DNA of 64,000 nt from Sinorhizobium sp. B11 (GTDB taxonomy: Bacteria > Pseudomonadota > Alphaproteobacteria > Rhizobiales > Rhizobiaceae), in the NCBI GenBank assembly GCA_039725955.1, contig CP091035.1, positions 62,001-126,000 of the forward strand, in the 5' to 3' direction. Positions 26,292 through 33,565 of the stretch are shown here, piece after piece. Under the pieces are notes generated by a model. That model was given only the letters and a program-made list of their open reading frames with translations. It did no database searches and was not told the origin of the DNA. How positions within the stretch are numbered: the first letter of the stretch is position 1; each line of letters opens with the position of its first letter. The position numbers and the translations under genes were made by a program.

Positions 26292-27746
26292 ATGCCGATT
26301 CACGATCCCTGTGCCCTGCTCAATCGATTGCTCGAAGAACCGACGGAATGCGCGTGGCTGGAATTCAAGGTCAACAACAAGGATCCGCTTCAAATCGGAG
26401 AATATGTGTCGGCTCTCGCAAATTCGGCGATGCTCGCCGGACGAGACCGCGCCTTTCTCGTGTTCGGGGTAGAAGACCGGACCAAAAAACGCGTTGGCAC
26501 AGACGTTCGCCTTCAGCATCAGAAACATGGCAATGAAGACTTCACCAATTGGCTAGCACGAATGATCGAACCGCGAGTTCTCGTTGAAGTTCTCGACTTT
26601 GTTTGTGACGGCTTATCCTATTCTGTTATTGCCGTAGAACCTTCCCATGAACGACCAGTCAAATTCTCTGGCACGGAATTTATCAGGATCGGCGAAAACA
26701 AGAAAAAACTCGCCGAGTTTCCAGAGCACGAACGCGCACTTTGGATAGCAACTGGTCGCCGACGCTTCGAAACGGCAGTCGCAACAACCAACGTTACCGA
26801 AGACGATCTTTTCAAAATGCTAGATCCCGACCCGATCTACGAACTGACTGGCGATCCTAAGCCGAAAAGACCTCAGGAAATTATTCGAAAAATGGTCGAT
26901 GCCGGATTTCTGCTCGACAATCTTGAGGGGAGGTTCGACATCACCAATCTCGGAGCAACCATGCTGGCTAGAGACGTCACTATCTTTCCATCCATCGCCG
27001 GAAAGACTGTCCGCATCGTCAAATACGCCGGCCGCGACAAGTCTCGTTCTGACTTCGAGCAAGAGGGCAAAAAAGGATACGCTGTAGGCTTTACGGCAAT
27101 GATGCGGTTCTTGATGGAGCGCCTCCCTAAAGAAGAACGCTACATCGACGGCGTTCGACGTATGGTGCCACATTTTCCTGAGACCGCCGTCCGGGAAGTG
27201 ATTGCGAACGCACTTATCCACCAAGATTTCATGGCGGCTGGCGTCGGCCCCGTGGTCGAAATCTACGACAATCGCATCGAAGTCACCAACCCAGGCAATT
27301 CCTTGATCAGCACCGACCGCATACTCGACGAGCGCCGATCAAGAAACGAAAAGCTCGCTGCAACCATGCGATCGTTCGGCCTCTGCGAAGAACGCGGGGG
27401 CGGACTAGACAAGACCCTAATCGAAATTGAAGCACAACATCTGCCCCCTCCTGACTTCATTTCGTCCGAGAATTCGATGCGTGTCGTTTTGTTCGCGCCT
27501 AAAACATTCGCCCAAATGTCAAAGGCCGAAAAGCTGCGAGCGTGCTTTTTCCATTGTATCCTTCGTTGGCTCACCCACGACTACATGAGCAACGCCACTC
27601 TTCGAGAGCGATTTTCACTCCCACCGGAGGAATACCAGGCTGTCTCGGCTATCATCGCCGAGTCTATCAAACTAAACCGCATTGCGCCCGCGGATCCCGA
27701 TCAAGGCAGGCGCAACGCACGGTATGTTCCATATTGGGCGGTCTAA
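26292..27746 (+). CDS. Schlafen/AlbA_2-type ATP-binding protein
   Basis: 484 aa with AGAGGA before the ATG. Residues 15-140 are an AlbA_2/Schlafen-like domain (ECAWLEFKVNNKDPLQIGEY, VSALANSAMLAG, FLVFGVED, FSGTEFIRIGENKKKLAEFP). Residues 290-390 are an HATPase_c_4-type ATP site (FPETAVREVIANALIHQDFM, NRIEVTNPGNSL, SFGLCEERGGGLDKTL). The C-terminus is a winged-helix-like segment. Such proteins are common in bacterial defence islands and are thought to act on nucleic acids; the role here is inferred from that context. Confidence 0.82.
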   Translation: MPIHDPCALLNRLLEEPTECAWLEFKVNNKDPLQIGEYVSALANSAMLAGRDRAFLVFGVEDRTKKRVGTDVRLQHQKHGNEDFTNWLARMIEPRVLVEVLDFVCDGLSYSVIAVEPSHERPVKFSGTEFIRIGENKKKLAEFPEHERALWIATGRRRFETAVATTNVTEDDLFKMLDPDPIYELTGDPKPKRPQEIIRKMVDAGFLLDNLEGRFDITNLGATMLARDVTIFPSIAGKTVRIVKYAGRDKSRSDFEQEGKKGYAVGFTAMMRFLMERLPKEERYIDGVRRMVPHFPETAVREVIANALIHQDFMAAGVGPVVEIYDNRIEVTNPGNSLISTDRILDERRSRNEKLAATMRSFGLCEERGGGLDKTLIEIEAQHLPPPDFISSENSMRVVLFAPKTFAQMSKAEKLRACFFHCILRWLTHDYMSNATLRERFSLPPEEYQAVSAIIAESIKLNRIAPADPDQGRRNARYVPYWAV

Positions 27747-27894
27747 TGTTTTCGAGCATCACGCCTTGATGGGAATCGAACCGCAGGCTTGATTGGATCA
27801 GAGGTTCAAGCTCGTCGGTGGCAATGTCATATGCGTCGCCGTGACGAAAGATGCCTGCATCGCCTGTGATTTCCAATGCTAGGGATCCGTCCAT
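27667..27894 (-). CDS. Possible small protein (75 aa)
   Basis: ATG 27894 with AGGAGAAG 7 bases upstream; starts MDGSLALEITGDAGIFRHGD and continues AYDIATDELEPLIQSSLRFD. Its 3' end runs antisense into the AlbA-type gene by 80 bases, so the true end may have been cut by whatever inserted that gene. The strong ribosome site is the main support. Family unknown. Confidence 0.35.
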   Translation of the reverse strand: MDGSLALEITGDAGIFRHGDAYDIATDELEPLIQSSLRFDSHQGVMLENIRPPNMEHTVRCACLDRDPRAQCGLV

Positions 27895-28187
27895 GTTTGT
27901 CCACTTCTCCTGTCAGCACCATTCCTCACGTTGCGATCGCAAGCCGTTGCTCAGACGAATCGCAAGCCACGATTTGGAATGAACCCGAGTGCCGAGGAAA
28001 GCATTTTCGCGACTTCAACACCGATACAATGCCACGGACGGCATGTGCGGGGCGGCGAGCAGGGTGCAATGGTTTCGACCAGCGAGAAGTTGACAAGCTT
28101 CGGCACTTATCCTGCAAGAAGCCCAAGTCCCTTCAGACCAAGCTGACGTGGAGATATGCTCGCACATCTAAAGAGCACTGCCGACCT
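27895..28187. other. Intergenic gap between two convergent/independent units
   Basis: About 290 bases with no credible frame; weak frames on both strands have no ribosome site or recognisable content. I see no hairpin terminator for the minus-strand AbiE operon that ends at 28188. Confidence 0.4.
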
Positions 28188-29546
28188 TCATCCGGCGTTC
28201 GTTAGGTTCTCTGGCCATTCGTCGATGGCCATGCCTTCCTTTGGAGCCCAGGTCAGAACGCCACGAGGACGGCCGCGTTGCGGATTGCCCAACAGAGCCA
28301 AGCCGTCCCGGAACAGGGCATACTGATAGCCCCCGTCGTCCCGGCCCCGTGCAGACGTCTCGTCACCAAAGCCAAACCCGGCAGGTTCGAGATCCGGCAA
28401 CCGAACCATATCAGGCATGGAGTCCGGCCCGTTTTGGATGAGCCCGGTCAGCGCATCAAGGAAGGCCATACCGGCGCCTTCCTCGATTGCGAAACAGCCG
28501 AGATGTGGCCATCGGCCTGATCTCGGCCTCAGTGACCAACGCAGCATGTGGCGCCACTGACGTTCATTGTCGAAAAATTCCGGCCACCAATTGTGCAAAG
28601 GATCAAGCCACCAGAGCGATGAAACCGGGATAAGGTAGCGGCGGCTTGCATATTGAAGCCTGAGAAACACGAGAGGTGTTATCGCCGGCAACGGTCGATC
28701 CTTTGAGCGCACCCAATCAATCCAACTGACAAGCTGATCACTTCCCATGAGGAAGAAGTTCGAGCGGTGCGCTGCCAGCGCAATCGATGTGGGTGTGTCT
28801 CGTTCGCGAGAAGTGTCGGGGAAAGTTGGCGCGGGCGGGTCGCCCTTCTTTTCTTTTGGCTTCTTTGTTTTCGTTTCCGACAAGCTCAGAAATGCCCCGG
28901 AGGTTCCCGGCGCCGAACCGAAGGCAACACAGTAGCCGTGGATCACCTTGCCGTATTCTGAATTCTTACCAAGGTGCGGCTTCACCTGCTCAAGGTATTT
29001 GTTCTTCGCCTTGAGATGAACACTCGCCGCGCTGGCGTTCTTTGCGAAGGAGCCATGCGCTTCAGCCAGGACGACACCATGACCACTCGCATTGCCACCT
29101 TCGTATAGGAAGTCGGCATGGGGATCGAGCACGGAGGACAGACAAGCCGCATTTGCTCGCCATGTGTATCCCATGGCGTTCATATAGAGATCGGCGATTC
29201 CGCTACCGACGCGCGCCGCGAAAAACGTTCGCTCCGCGTCGGCCAGGTGCTGAAAATTGGACGACAAAGCGAATGTCAGACCATCCTCGATCATTGCCTC
29301 CAGCATCGGCAAAGTGCTTCGTTTGAGAGCGTCCAGCACGACGGGCGGGGCATCGTCACGAACTGTGGCCGTTCTGGCGACGGCACCCGCAAGGGCAAGT
29401 GGTCCGAAAGTGAGGTTTTGGACCGGATGGGGTGCCTCGAAGTGCCGTGCAATCGGATTCGGAACGTGCCCGTGCGATGTATATTTCGTCAGCGCAATTG
29501 ATTTGTCATCGCTCCATAGCCTGGCGGTGGCAACCAAACCGCTCAT
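28188..29546 (-). CDS. Unknown protein coupled to AbiEii
   Basis: 452 aa. I do not recognise a family. It starts MSGLVATARLWSDDKSIALT, has GNASGHGVVLAEAHGSFAKN near residue 150, a Lys/Pro-rich loop (ETKTKKPKEKKGDPPAP) near 225 and a C-terminal half rich in Trp (SSLWWLDPLHNWWPEFFDNE). There is no membrane segment. Its ATG overlaps the AbiEii stop (ATGA at 29543-29546), and it is the last gene of the AbiEi-AbiEii operon. AbiE systems are normally bicistronic, so this is an accessory gene of the toxin system or a passenger made in fixed ratio with the toxin. Confidence 0.75.
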   Translation of the reverse strand: MSGLVATARLWSDDKSIALTKYTSHGHVPNPIARHFEAPHPVQNLTFGPLALAGAVARTATVRDDAPPVVLDALKRSTLPMLEAMIEDGLTFALSSNFQHLADAERTFFAARVGSGIADLYMNAMGYTWRANAACLSSVLDPHADFLYEGGNASGHGVVLAEAHGSFAKNASAASVHLKAKNKYLEQVKPHLGKNSEYGKVIHGYCVAFGSAPGTSGAFLSLSETKTKKPKEKKGDPPAPTFPDTSRERDTPTSIALAAHRSNFFLMGSDQLVSWIDWVRSKDRPLPAITPLVFLRLQYASRRYLIPVSSLWWLDPLHNWWPEFFDNERQWRHMLRWSLRPRSGRWPHLGCFAIEEGAGMAFLDALTGLIQNGPDSMPDMVRLPDLEPAGFGFGDETSARGRDDGGYQYALFRDGLALLGNPQRGRPRGVLTWAPKEGMAIDEWPENLTNAG

Positions 29547-30412
29547 TTCCCTAGCCTCGCAGCCGCAACAACGTGCGGCATCAGGAAGGTGGCAATCTCC
29601 GCGATGACATCCGTCAGATCGCCAGGACCGTGTGCAACTCCCTCAACGAAAGCGTGCCATTGCCGCTGCTTTTGCTCGTCCTTGGCAAAGGCGTCCGTCA
29701 GGGCGTCCGGTAGCTCGGTGGGGATCGGAGTTTCGCGCCGCTCGAACGTCGCTGCGATTGCACGCGCCAATCTGTCATCGGTGAAATCGAATGATCTGCT
29801 GAGAATCCAGATATCGTAGAAGTCCTTCATCCGGCTGTTTGCACGCCCCAGCATGACCATCGCCTGGAACTTCTCAGCGATGACCGTTTCTCGCGCGTAG
29901 GCTCGGAGCCGGGGCATCGGAAAACCGAGCATTGAAGGATAATCTAACGTCTCCGCCTCAGGCTCGAGCGCATCGCCAAACCCGATGTCGATCGTCAGGG
30001 TGATCCGGGCTCCGCTGATCGAAGCGACCACCCGCAGCCTGAGCCCACCATATTCCAGTCCCTCGCGAATGCGATCCACGCGTAGAGTTTCGGCGTCGAA
30101 CGTGACGCCATCGTCAGCCTGTTGCTCCAGAATCTCCCGAAAGGTCGCCAGCATCGGATCCGGTTCGGGATTGCCAAAGCCCAAAAGGTCGAGATCGCGC
30201 GTGCCGCGGTGCGGGTCGTCAAACCAACTCATCATCAGCATCGCCCCCTTCAACACAAAGCGACCGGCGTGAGGCGACTGGCTGAGCCGGAACAATAACC
30301 GTTCAATGGCGAAACGCGTCAGAATCAGATCAAAGCTCTGCCCGCTTGCCTTGGCGAGTTGCAACAGGCGGGCGCGCACCGAGGCGCCGACGTTTCTGAT
30401 TTCCTTAGCCAT
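29543..30412 (-). CDS. abiEii: AbiEii/AbiGii-type nucleotidyltransferase toxin
   Basis: 289 aa. It has the DNA polymerase beta-like nucleotidyltransferase signature of AbiEii: FVLKGAMLMM (residues 53-62), GTRDLDLLGFG (70-80, the two Asp that bind metal), an Asp-bearing strand LTIDIGFGD, and the EKFQAMVMLG...RMKDFYDIW motif. It is the toxin of a type IV toxin-antitoxin and phage-abortive system; related toxins modify tRNA ends and stop growth. The start lies within the end of abiEi (8-base overlap), so the antitoxin is made first. Confidence 0.88.
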   Translation of the reverse strand: MAKEIRNVGASVRARLLQLAKASGQSFDLILTRFAIERLLFRLSQSPHAGRFVLKGAMLMMSWFDDPHRGTRDLDLLGFGNPEPDPMLATFREILEQQADDGVTFDAETLRVDRIREGLEYGGLRLRVVASISGARITLTIDIGFGDALEPEAETLDYPSMLGFPMPRLRAYARETVIAEKFQAMVMLGRANSRMKDFYDIWILSRSFDFTDDRLARAIAATFERRETPIPTELPDALTDAFAKDEQKQRQWHAFVEGVAHGPGDLTDVIAEIATFLMPHVVAAARLGK

Positions 30413-31022
30413 TGGCGGTCAGTGCCTCGAGATACGGACGGATTACAGTCCCAACGCCACCGCGCTCGGCTTGGTCAGCGATTTCGCCAGGAGTAGCCCT
30501 TCGTTGCCGCAGCGTCTCCTGCAGCCCCTCTATCGCTACGGATAGGCCAATCTTGTTGCGATAGCGAAAGCAATCGGCAATCGTCTTGGCGATTCCAAAA
30601 ATCTTCACCGGAACGCCTTCAACGACATGGGTCTCGACGCTTTCGTTGAGAAGGCTATCTGTGAAACGCACGATGCGCATAGCAGGACCGTCCGGTTGCG
30701 GAGCCCAGTCTTTGCGGCCTATGGCAAGCCAGATTTGTCTCGGAAGTTGATCCGTCAAGCCGTGGAAAGCGAGGGCCGAAACAAGGCAGACAACGGCTTT
30801 CGGGGCGCGTTTGGCAATCTCCGCCAGACTATGGTTGGCATCGAGTTCCGCATCGGGAAGTTGATAAAGACCACGGGCAAGCCGCATCACCTCGCCATCT
30901 CGTTCCATTCGGCTCATGGTGGCCGCCGTCACGCCTGCGTTCCGCAGCTCCGCCAGACGTGCTATCCCGCGTTCAGCGAGCACGGTTCGGGCGATTTGGC
31001 GCTGCGTGACGGAAGTCAGCAT
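30405..31022 (-). CDS. abiEi: AbiEi-type antitoxin/repressor
   Basis: 205 aa from ATG 31022; an in-frame ATG at 31043 lies inside an operator-like palindrome, so the inner start is preferred. Residues 1-60 are a winged HTH (TSVTQRQIARTVLAERGIAR, LAELRNAGVTAATMSRMERD, GEVMRLARGLYQLPD), and the rest is the AbiEi antitoxin domain (AVVCLVSALAFHGLTDQLPR, QIWLAIGRK, GIAKTIADCFRYRNKIGLSV). Known AbiEi proteins neutralise AbiEii and bind inverted repeats in their own promoter. There is no Shine-Dalgarno sequence before 31022, so translation may be leaderless. Confidence 0.87.
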   Translation of the reverse strand: MLTSVTQRQIARTVLAERGIARLAELRNAGVTAATMSRMERDGEVMRLARGLYQLPDAELDANHSLAEIAKRAPKAVVCLVSALAFHGLTDQLPRQIWLAIGRKDWAPQPDGPAMRIVRFTDSLLNESVETHVVEGVPVKIFGIAKTIADCFRYRNKIGLSVAIEGLQETLRQRRATPGEIADQAERGGVGTVIRPYLEALTANG

Positions 31023-31071
31023 TGATACAAAAACTCGGAGCATAGAATCTATTATCCGAGGATTTGTATCA
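31023..31071 (-). promoter_or_regulatory. Inverted-repeat operator of the AbiE operon
   Basis: TGATACAAAAACTCGG (31023-31038) and CCGAGGATTTGTATCA (31056-31071) are inverted repeats matching at 14 of 16 positions, separated by 17 bases that contain possible -10 text (TATGCT, ATAATA on the minus strand). Position directly before the abiEi start fits autorepression by AbiEi. Confidence 0.7.
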
Positions 31072-31310
31072 CAATCCCTAGACTTGAGAAAGCCGTCGAC
31101 TGGCGAAGTCGTGAGCCAATAACGAACAGTTGCCTTGAAACGAGTCGAACCGTCGACCGGTCAATTTCGGCAGCGCAGCTGGCCGTTGGAAGGCTATCCG
31201 GGCGCGATTCCCAGCTTGTTTCCGAGCCGATTTGACGCAACATGACGTATCAGAATATTGCAAAACGCGAAAATCATGATATGAATTCCTTTATCACGAA
31301 AGGGATTCGT

Positions 31311-32018
31311 ATGATTGACGTCCGACAAACAATCCTCGATGCGGTACCAAAGGACCTTCTGTTGGATCTCGAGGACCGGCTCCGCGCCGAAGCATTAAAA
31401 GCCAATGACGTCGTCCGGCGGGAACTCGCTCTCAATCCAAAGCGCAGTCGTGAGGCCGAGGGGCAAATCCGCTTTCGCTTGCAAGAGCAAGGATATGAGG
31501 AGGTAGTGCAGCTTCATGGTGGGCATTTGCTCACCGACGGGGTCATGGTGGGAACAAACCTCAAGGTATTTCAGCCGTTCGCACGATTTGTTGGACCAAA
31601 GACCGGCGTGATCCTAGGCTTCGCTTCCATGCCGGAACGCAAGAAAATTCCTCCGAGAAACATGTCTCGTGCTGCAGGCGTGACACTGAATGTGAGCCTT
31701 CAGACCAGCCTGTTTGCCGATGACAGGAGCCCCCAACCGACTGACATCTTCGCCCTTTTCCTCACCGCCCGCGATCGTGAGCGCGCCGGCATGATCGAGG
31801 AAATTGCGATCGGTGTCATCGGATCGGACTACAAAGACTTCGTTTTCTACGAGTCGCTCGAGAAGTTTTTGGGTGGATACGGCTCTCCTGAGTCACCCGC
31901 GGAGCTGAAGGGTCCGGCTGACGGCGGAAGTATCGTGAAGCTCCGCCAGGCGCGGAAACTCTTCATCCCACCAGAAACTCGTCAGGACAAAGAGTCCGAA
32001 GACGGCGCAGGTGAATAA
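31311..32018 (+). CDS. Unknown protein paired with an ImmA/IrrE protease gene
   Basis: 235 aa from ATG 31311 (GAAAGGGATTCGT upstream); in-frame starts at 31242 and 31281 also exist. It begins MIDVRQTILDAVPKDLLLDL, has a helical N-terminal third (EDRLRAEALKANDVVRRELA), then a mixed region (QIRFRLQEQGYEEVVQLHGG, FQPFARFVGPKTGVILGFAS, MTLNVSLQTSLF-like strands) and a charged tail. I recognise no family. It is 78 bases upstream of the protease/regulator in the same direction, with a perfect hairpin between them, and may be the protease's target or toxin partner. Confidence 0.65.
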   Translation: MIDVRQTILDAVPKDLLLDLEDRLRAEALKANDVVRRELALNPKRSREAEGQIRFRLQEQGYEEVVQLHGGHLLTDGVMVGTNLKVFQPFARFVGPKTGVILGFASMPERKKIPPRNMSRAAGVTLNVSLQTSLFADDRSPQPTDIFALFLTARDRERAGMIEEIAIGVIGSDYKDFVFYESLEKFLGGYGSPESPAELKGPADGGSIVKLRQARKLFIPPETRQDKESEDGAGE

Positions 32019-32055
32019 GGTCGCCTGTTAGATTAAAGCCTGAGAGGAAGTTGAT

Positions 32056-32079
32056 GCTCCGTACCAAGAGGTACGGAGC
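32056..32079 (+). promoter_or_regulatory. Perfect 10-bp hairpin/palindrome between the paired genes
   Basis: GCTCCGTACC, loop AAGA, GGTACGGAGC, centred in the 78-base gap and ending 17 bases before the ATG of the XRE-ImmA gene. There is no T run after it, so it is unlikely to be a terminator. It could be an operator for the XRE domain or an mRNA hairpin that sets the ratio of the two products. Confidence 0.7.
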
Positions 32080-32096
32080 TTGTTGGATTCAAGGTA

Positions 32097-33302
32097 ATGA
32101 GAATTGGCACTCCCGGATTTATTCCCGCTCGCTTGACGGAAGCTCGTGACGCGAGGAGAATCACAACCAAATCTGCTCTAGCGAGGAGGCTGGACGTCAG
32201 CCCAACCTCTGTCTCTCGCTGGGAAGACGAGAGTGCCGATCAGAGCCCGGATTACTCAACGCTTGTTCGACTCGCCAACGAGCTTCAGGTTCGGCCGGAA
32301 TTTTTTTTGCGTCCGCGCTTCGAAAGCGAGCGGCCGACCTTTCTGCGATCGTTGGCAAGCACCCTCGTCCGGGACTTAAATTATCAAAAATCACAGATGC
32401 ATTGGCTTCAAGAAACCAGCTACGTTTTGAGCCATTACGTCGATCTACCAGAGGTGGATATTCCTGACGTTCTTTCGGGTGCTCGTTATACCGAGCTACG
32501 GGACGACGATATTGAGAACATTGCGTTGCGGCTTCGGCGGCACTGGAATTTGGGCGATGGTCCGTGCGGCGACGTCGTTGCTCTCATGGAGAGGATCGGC
32601 ATCGTTGTCGCGACCATCCCTATGAACACGACAAAACTCGACGGTCTATGTGGCTGGTCGCCGATTGATGATCGTCCGCATGTTTTGCTCGCTACGGATA
32701 AAATGTCATTCCCACGTCGTCAGATGGACGCCGCGCATGAGTTAGCACATGCGATCCTGCACCAGGGCGTTTCTGATAGCGAATTTCAAGATAATCTTCG
32801 TGTTATTGAGCAACAGGCATTCCGCCTTGGAAGCGCGCTTCTGATGCCCTCGACTACCTATCCCCACGAGGTGAAGCATCCTTCGCTCGCAATGCTCACA
32901 AGGCTGAAGGAACGCTGGAGAGTATCAATAAAAGCACAAATCAAACGGCTGTCGGATCTCGATATATTGCCCGAGGATTACGCTCGCCAACTTTACAAAC
33001 TCTACTCGGCAAAGGGATGGGCGAAGGGCGAACCACTCGACCAACATTGGCCAGTCACAGCGCCTAAGGCACTGCGGGACAGCCTAAGCCTGATCGTCGA
33101 AAACGGCGTCAGAGGCAAGGCAGACCTCCTGGCTACAGAGTTCACCATCTCTGCCACGGATCTTGAGAACCTTTGTGGCTTACCTCAAGGATGGTTTGAG
33201 AGGGATGCAGCGGAAGTTGTGACTCTCAAAACGCGAGACGATGCTGTGGCCCGAACAACGATAGGCACGGGTGAAGTAGTGCCTTTTCCCCACAAACGTT
33301 AA
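32097..33302 (+). CDS. XRE-type regulator fused to ImmA/IrrE zinc metallopeptidase
   Basis: 401 aa. Residues 9-65 are an XRE helix-turn-helix (ARLTEARDARRITTKSALAR, RLDVSPTSVSRWEDESADQS). Residues 140-300 are an ImmA/IrrE peptidase with the zinc motif HELAH at 214-218 (DAAHELAHAILH) and a downstream QQAFRLGSALLMPS helix carrying the third-ligand region. The C-terminal 100 residues are unassigned. ImmA/IrrE proteases cut repressor proteins after a stress signal, turning on mobile-element or defence genes. The preceding 235-aa gene is the likely partner. Confidence 0.88.
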   Translation: MRIGTPGFIPARLTEARDARRITTKSALARRLDVSPTSVSRWEDESADQSPDYSTLVRLANELQVRPEFFLRPRFESERPTFLRSLASTLVRDLNYQKSQMHWLQETSYVLSHYVDLPEVDIPDVLSGARYTELRDDDIENIALRLRRHWNLGDGPCGDVVALMERIGIVVATIPMNTTKLDGLCGWSPIDDRPHVLLATDKMSFPRRQMDAAHELAHAILHQGVSDSEFQDNLRVIEQQAFRLGSALLMPSTTYPHEVKHPSLAMLTRLKERWRVSIKAQIKRLSDLDILPEDYARQLYKLYSAKGWAKGEPLDQHWPVTAPKALRDSLSLIVENGVRGKADLLATEFTISATDLENLCGLPQGWFERDAAEVVTLKTRDDAVARTTIGTGEVVPFPHKR

Positions 33303-33565
33303 CAAGCAAGCTAGAATAACGATCGTGCTAACAGGGATAAGAAAAGTCCTTCGACCTTAATGCCGACCTCTGGAAAGACAAACGGCCGGGATCGCGTAGG
33401 CGGCGGTTGAGCGACAGCACAGGCAGGAAGACCGATAGGCGACCCGGTTCTCCCTTCACTGTTTTTTCTTTGCTTTGAGGCGGCAACAGCTCAACCTGAG
33501 ATGATTATCACCATCGAATCGGTAATAATGATGGTTGTCTATTCTTGTTATTTATCGGGGCATCC

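Noticed and set aside
27876..28205. 109-codon plus-strand frame in the gap after the AlbA-type gene
   Set aside because: No ribosome site, odd composition rich in Cys and Arg, no recognisable domain.
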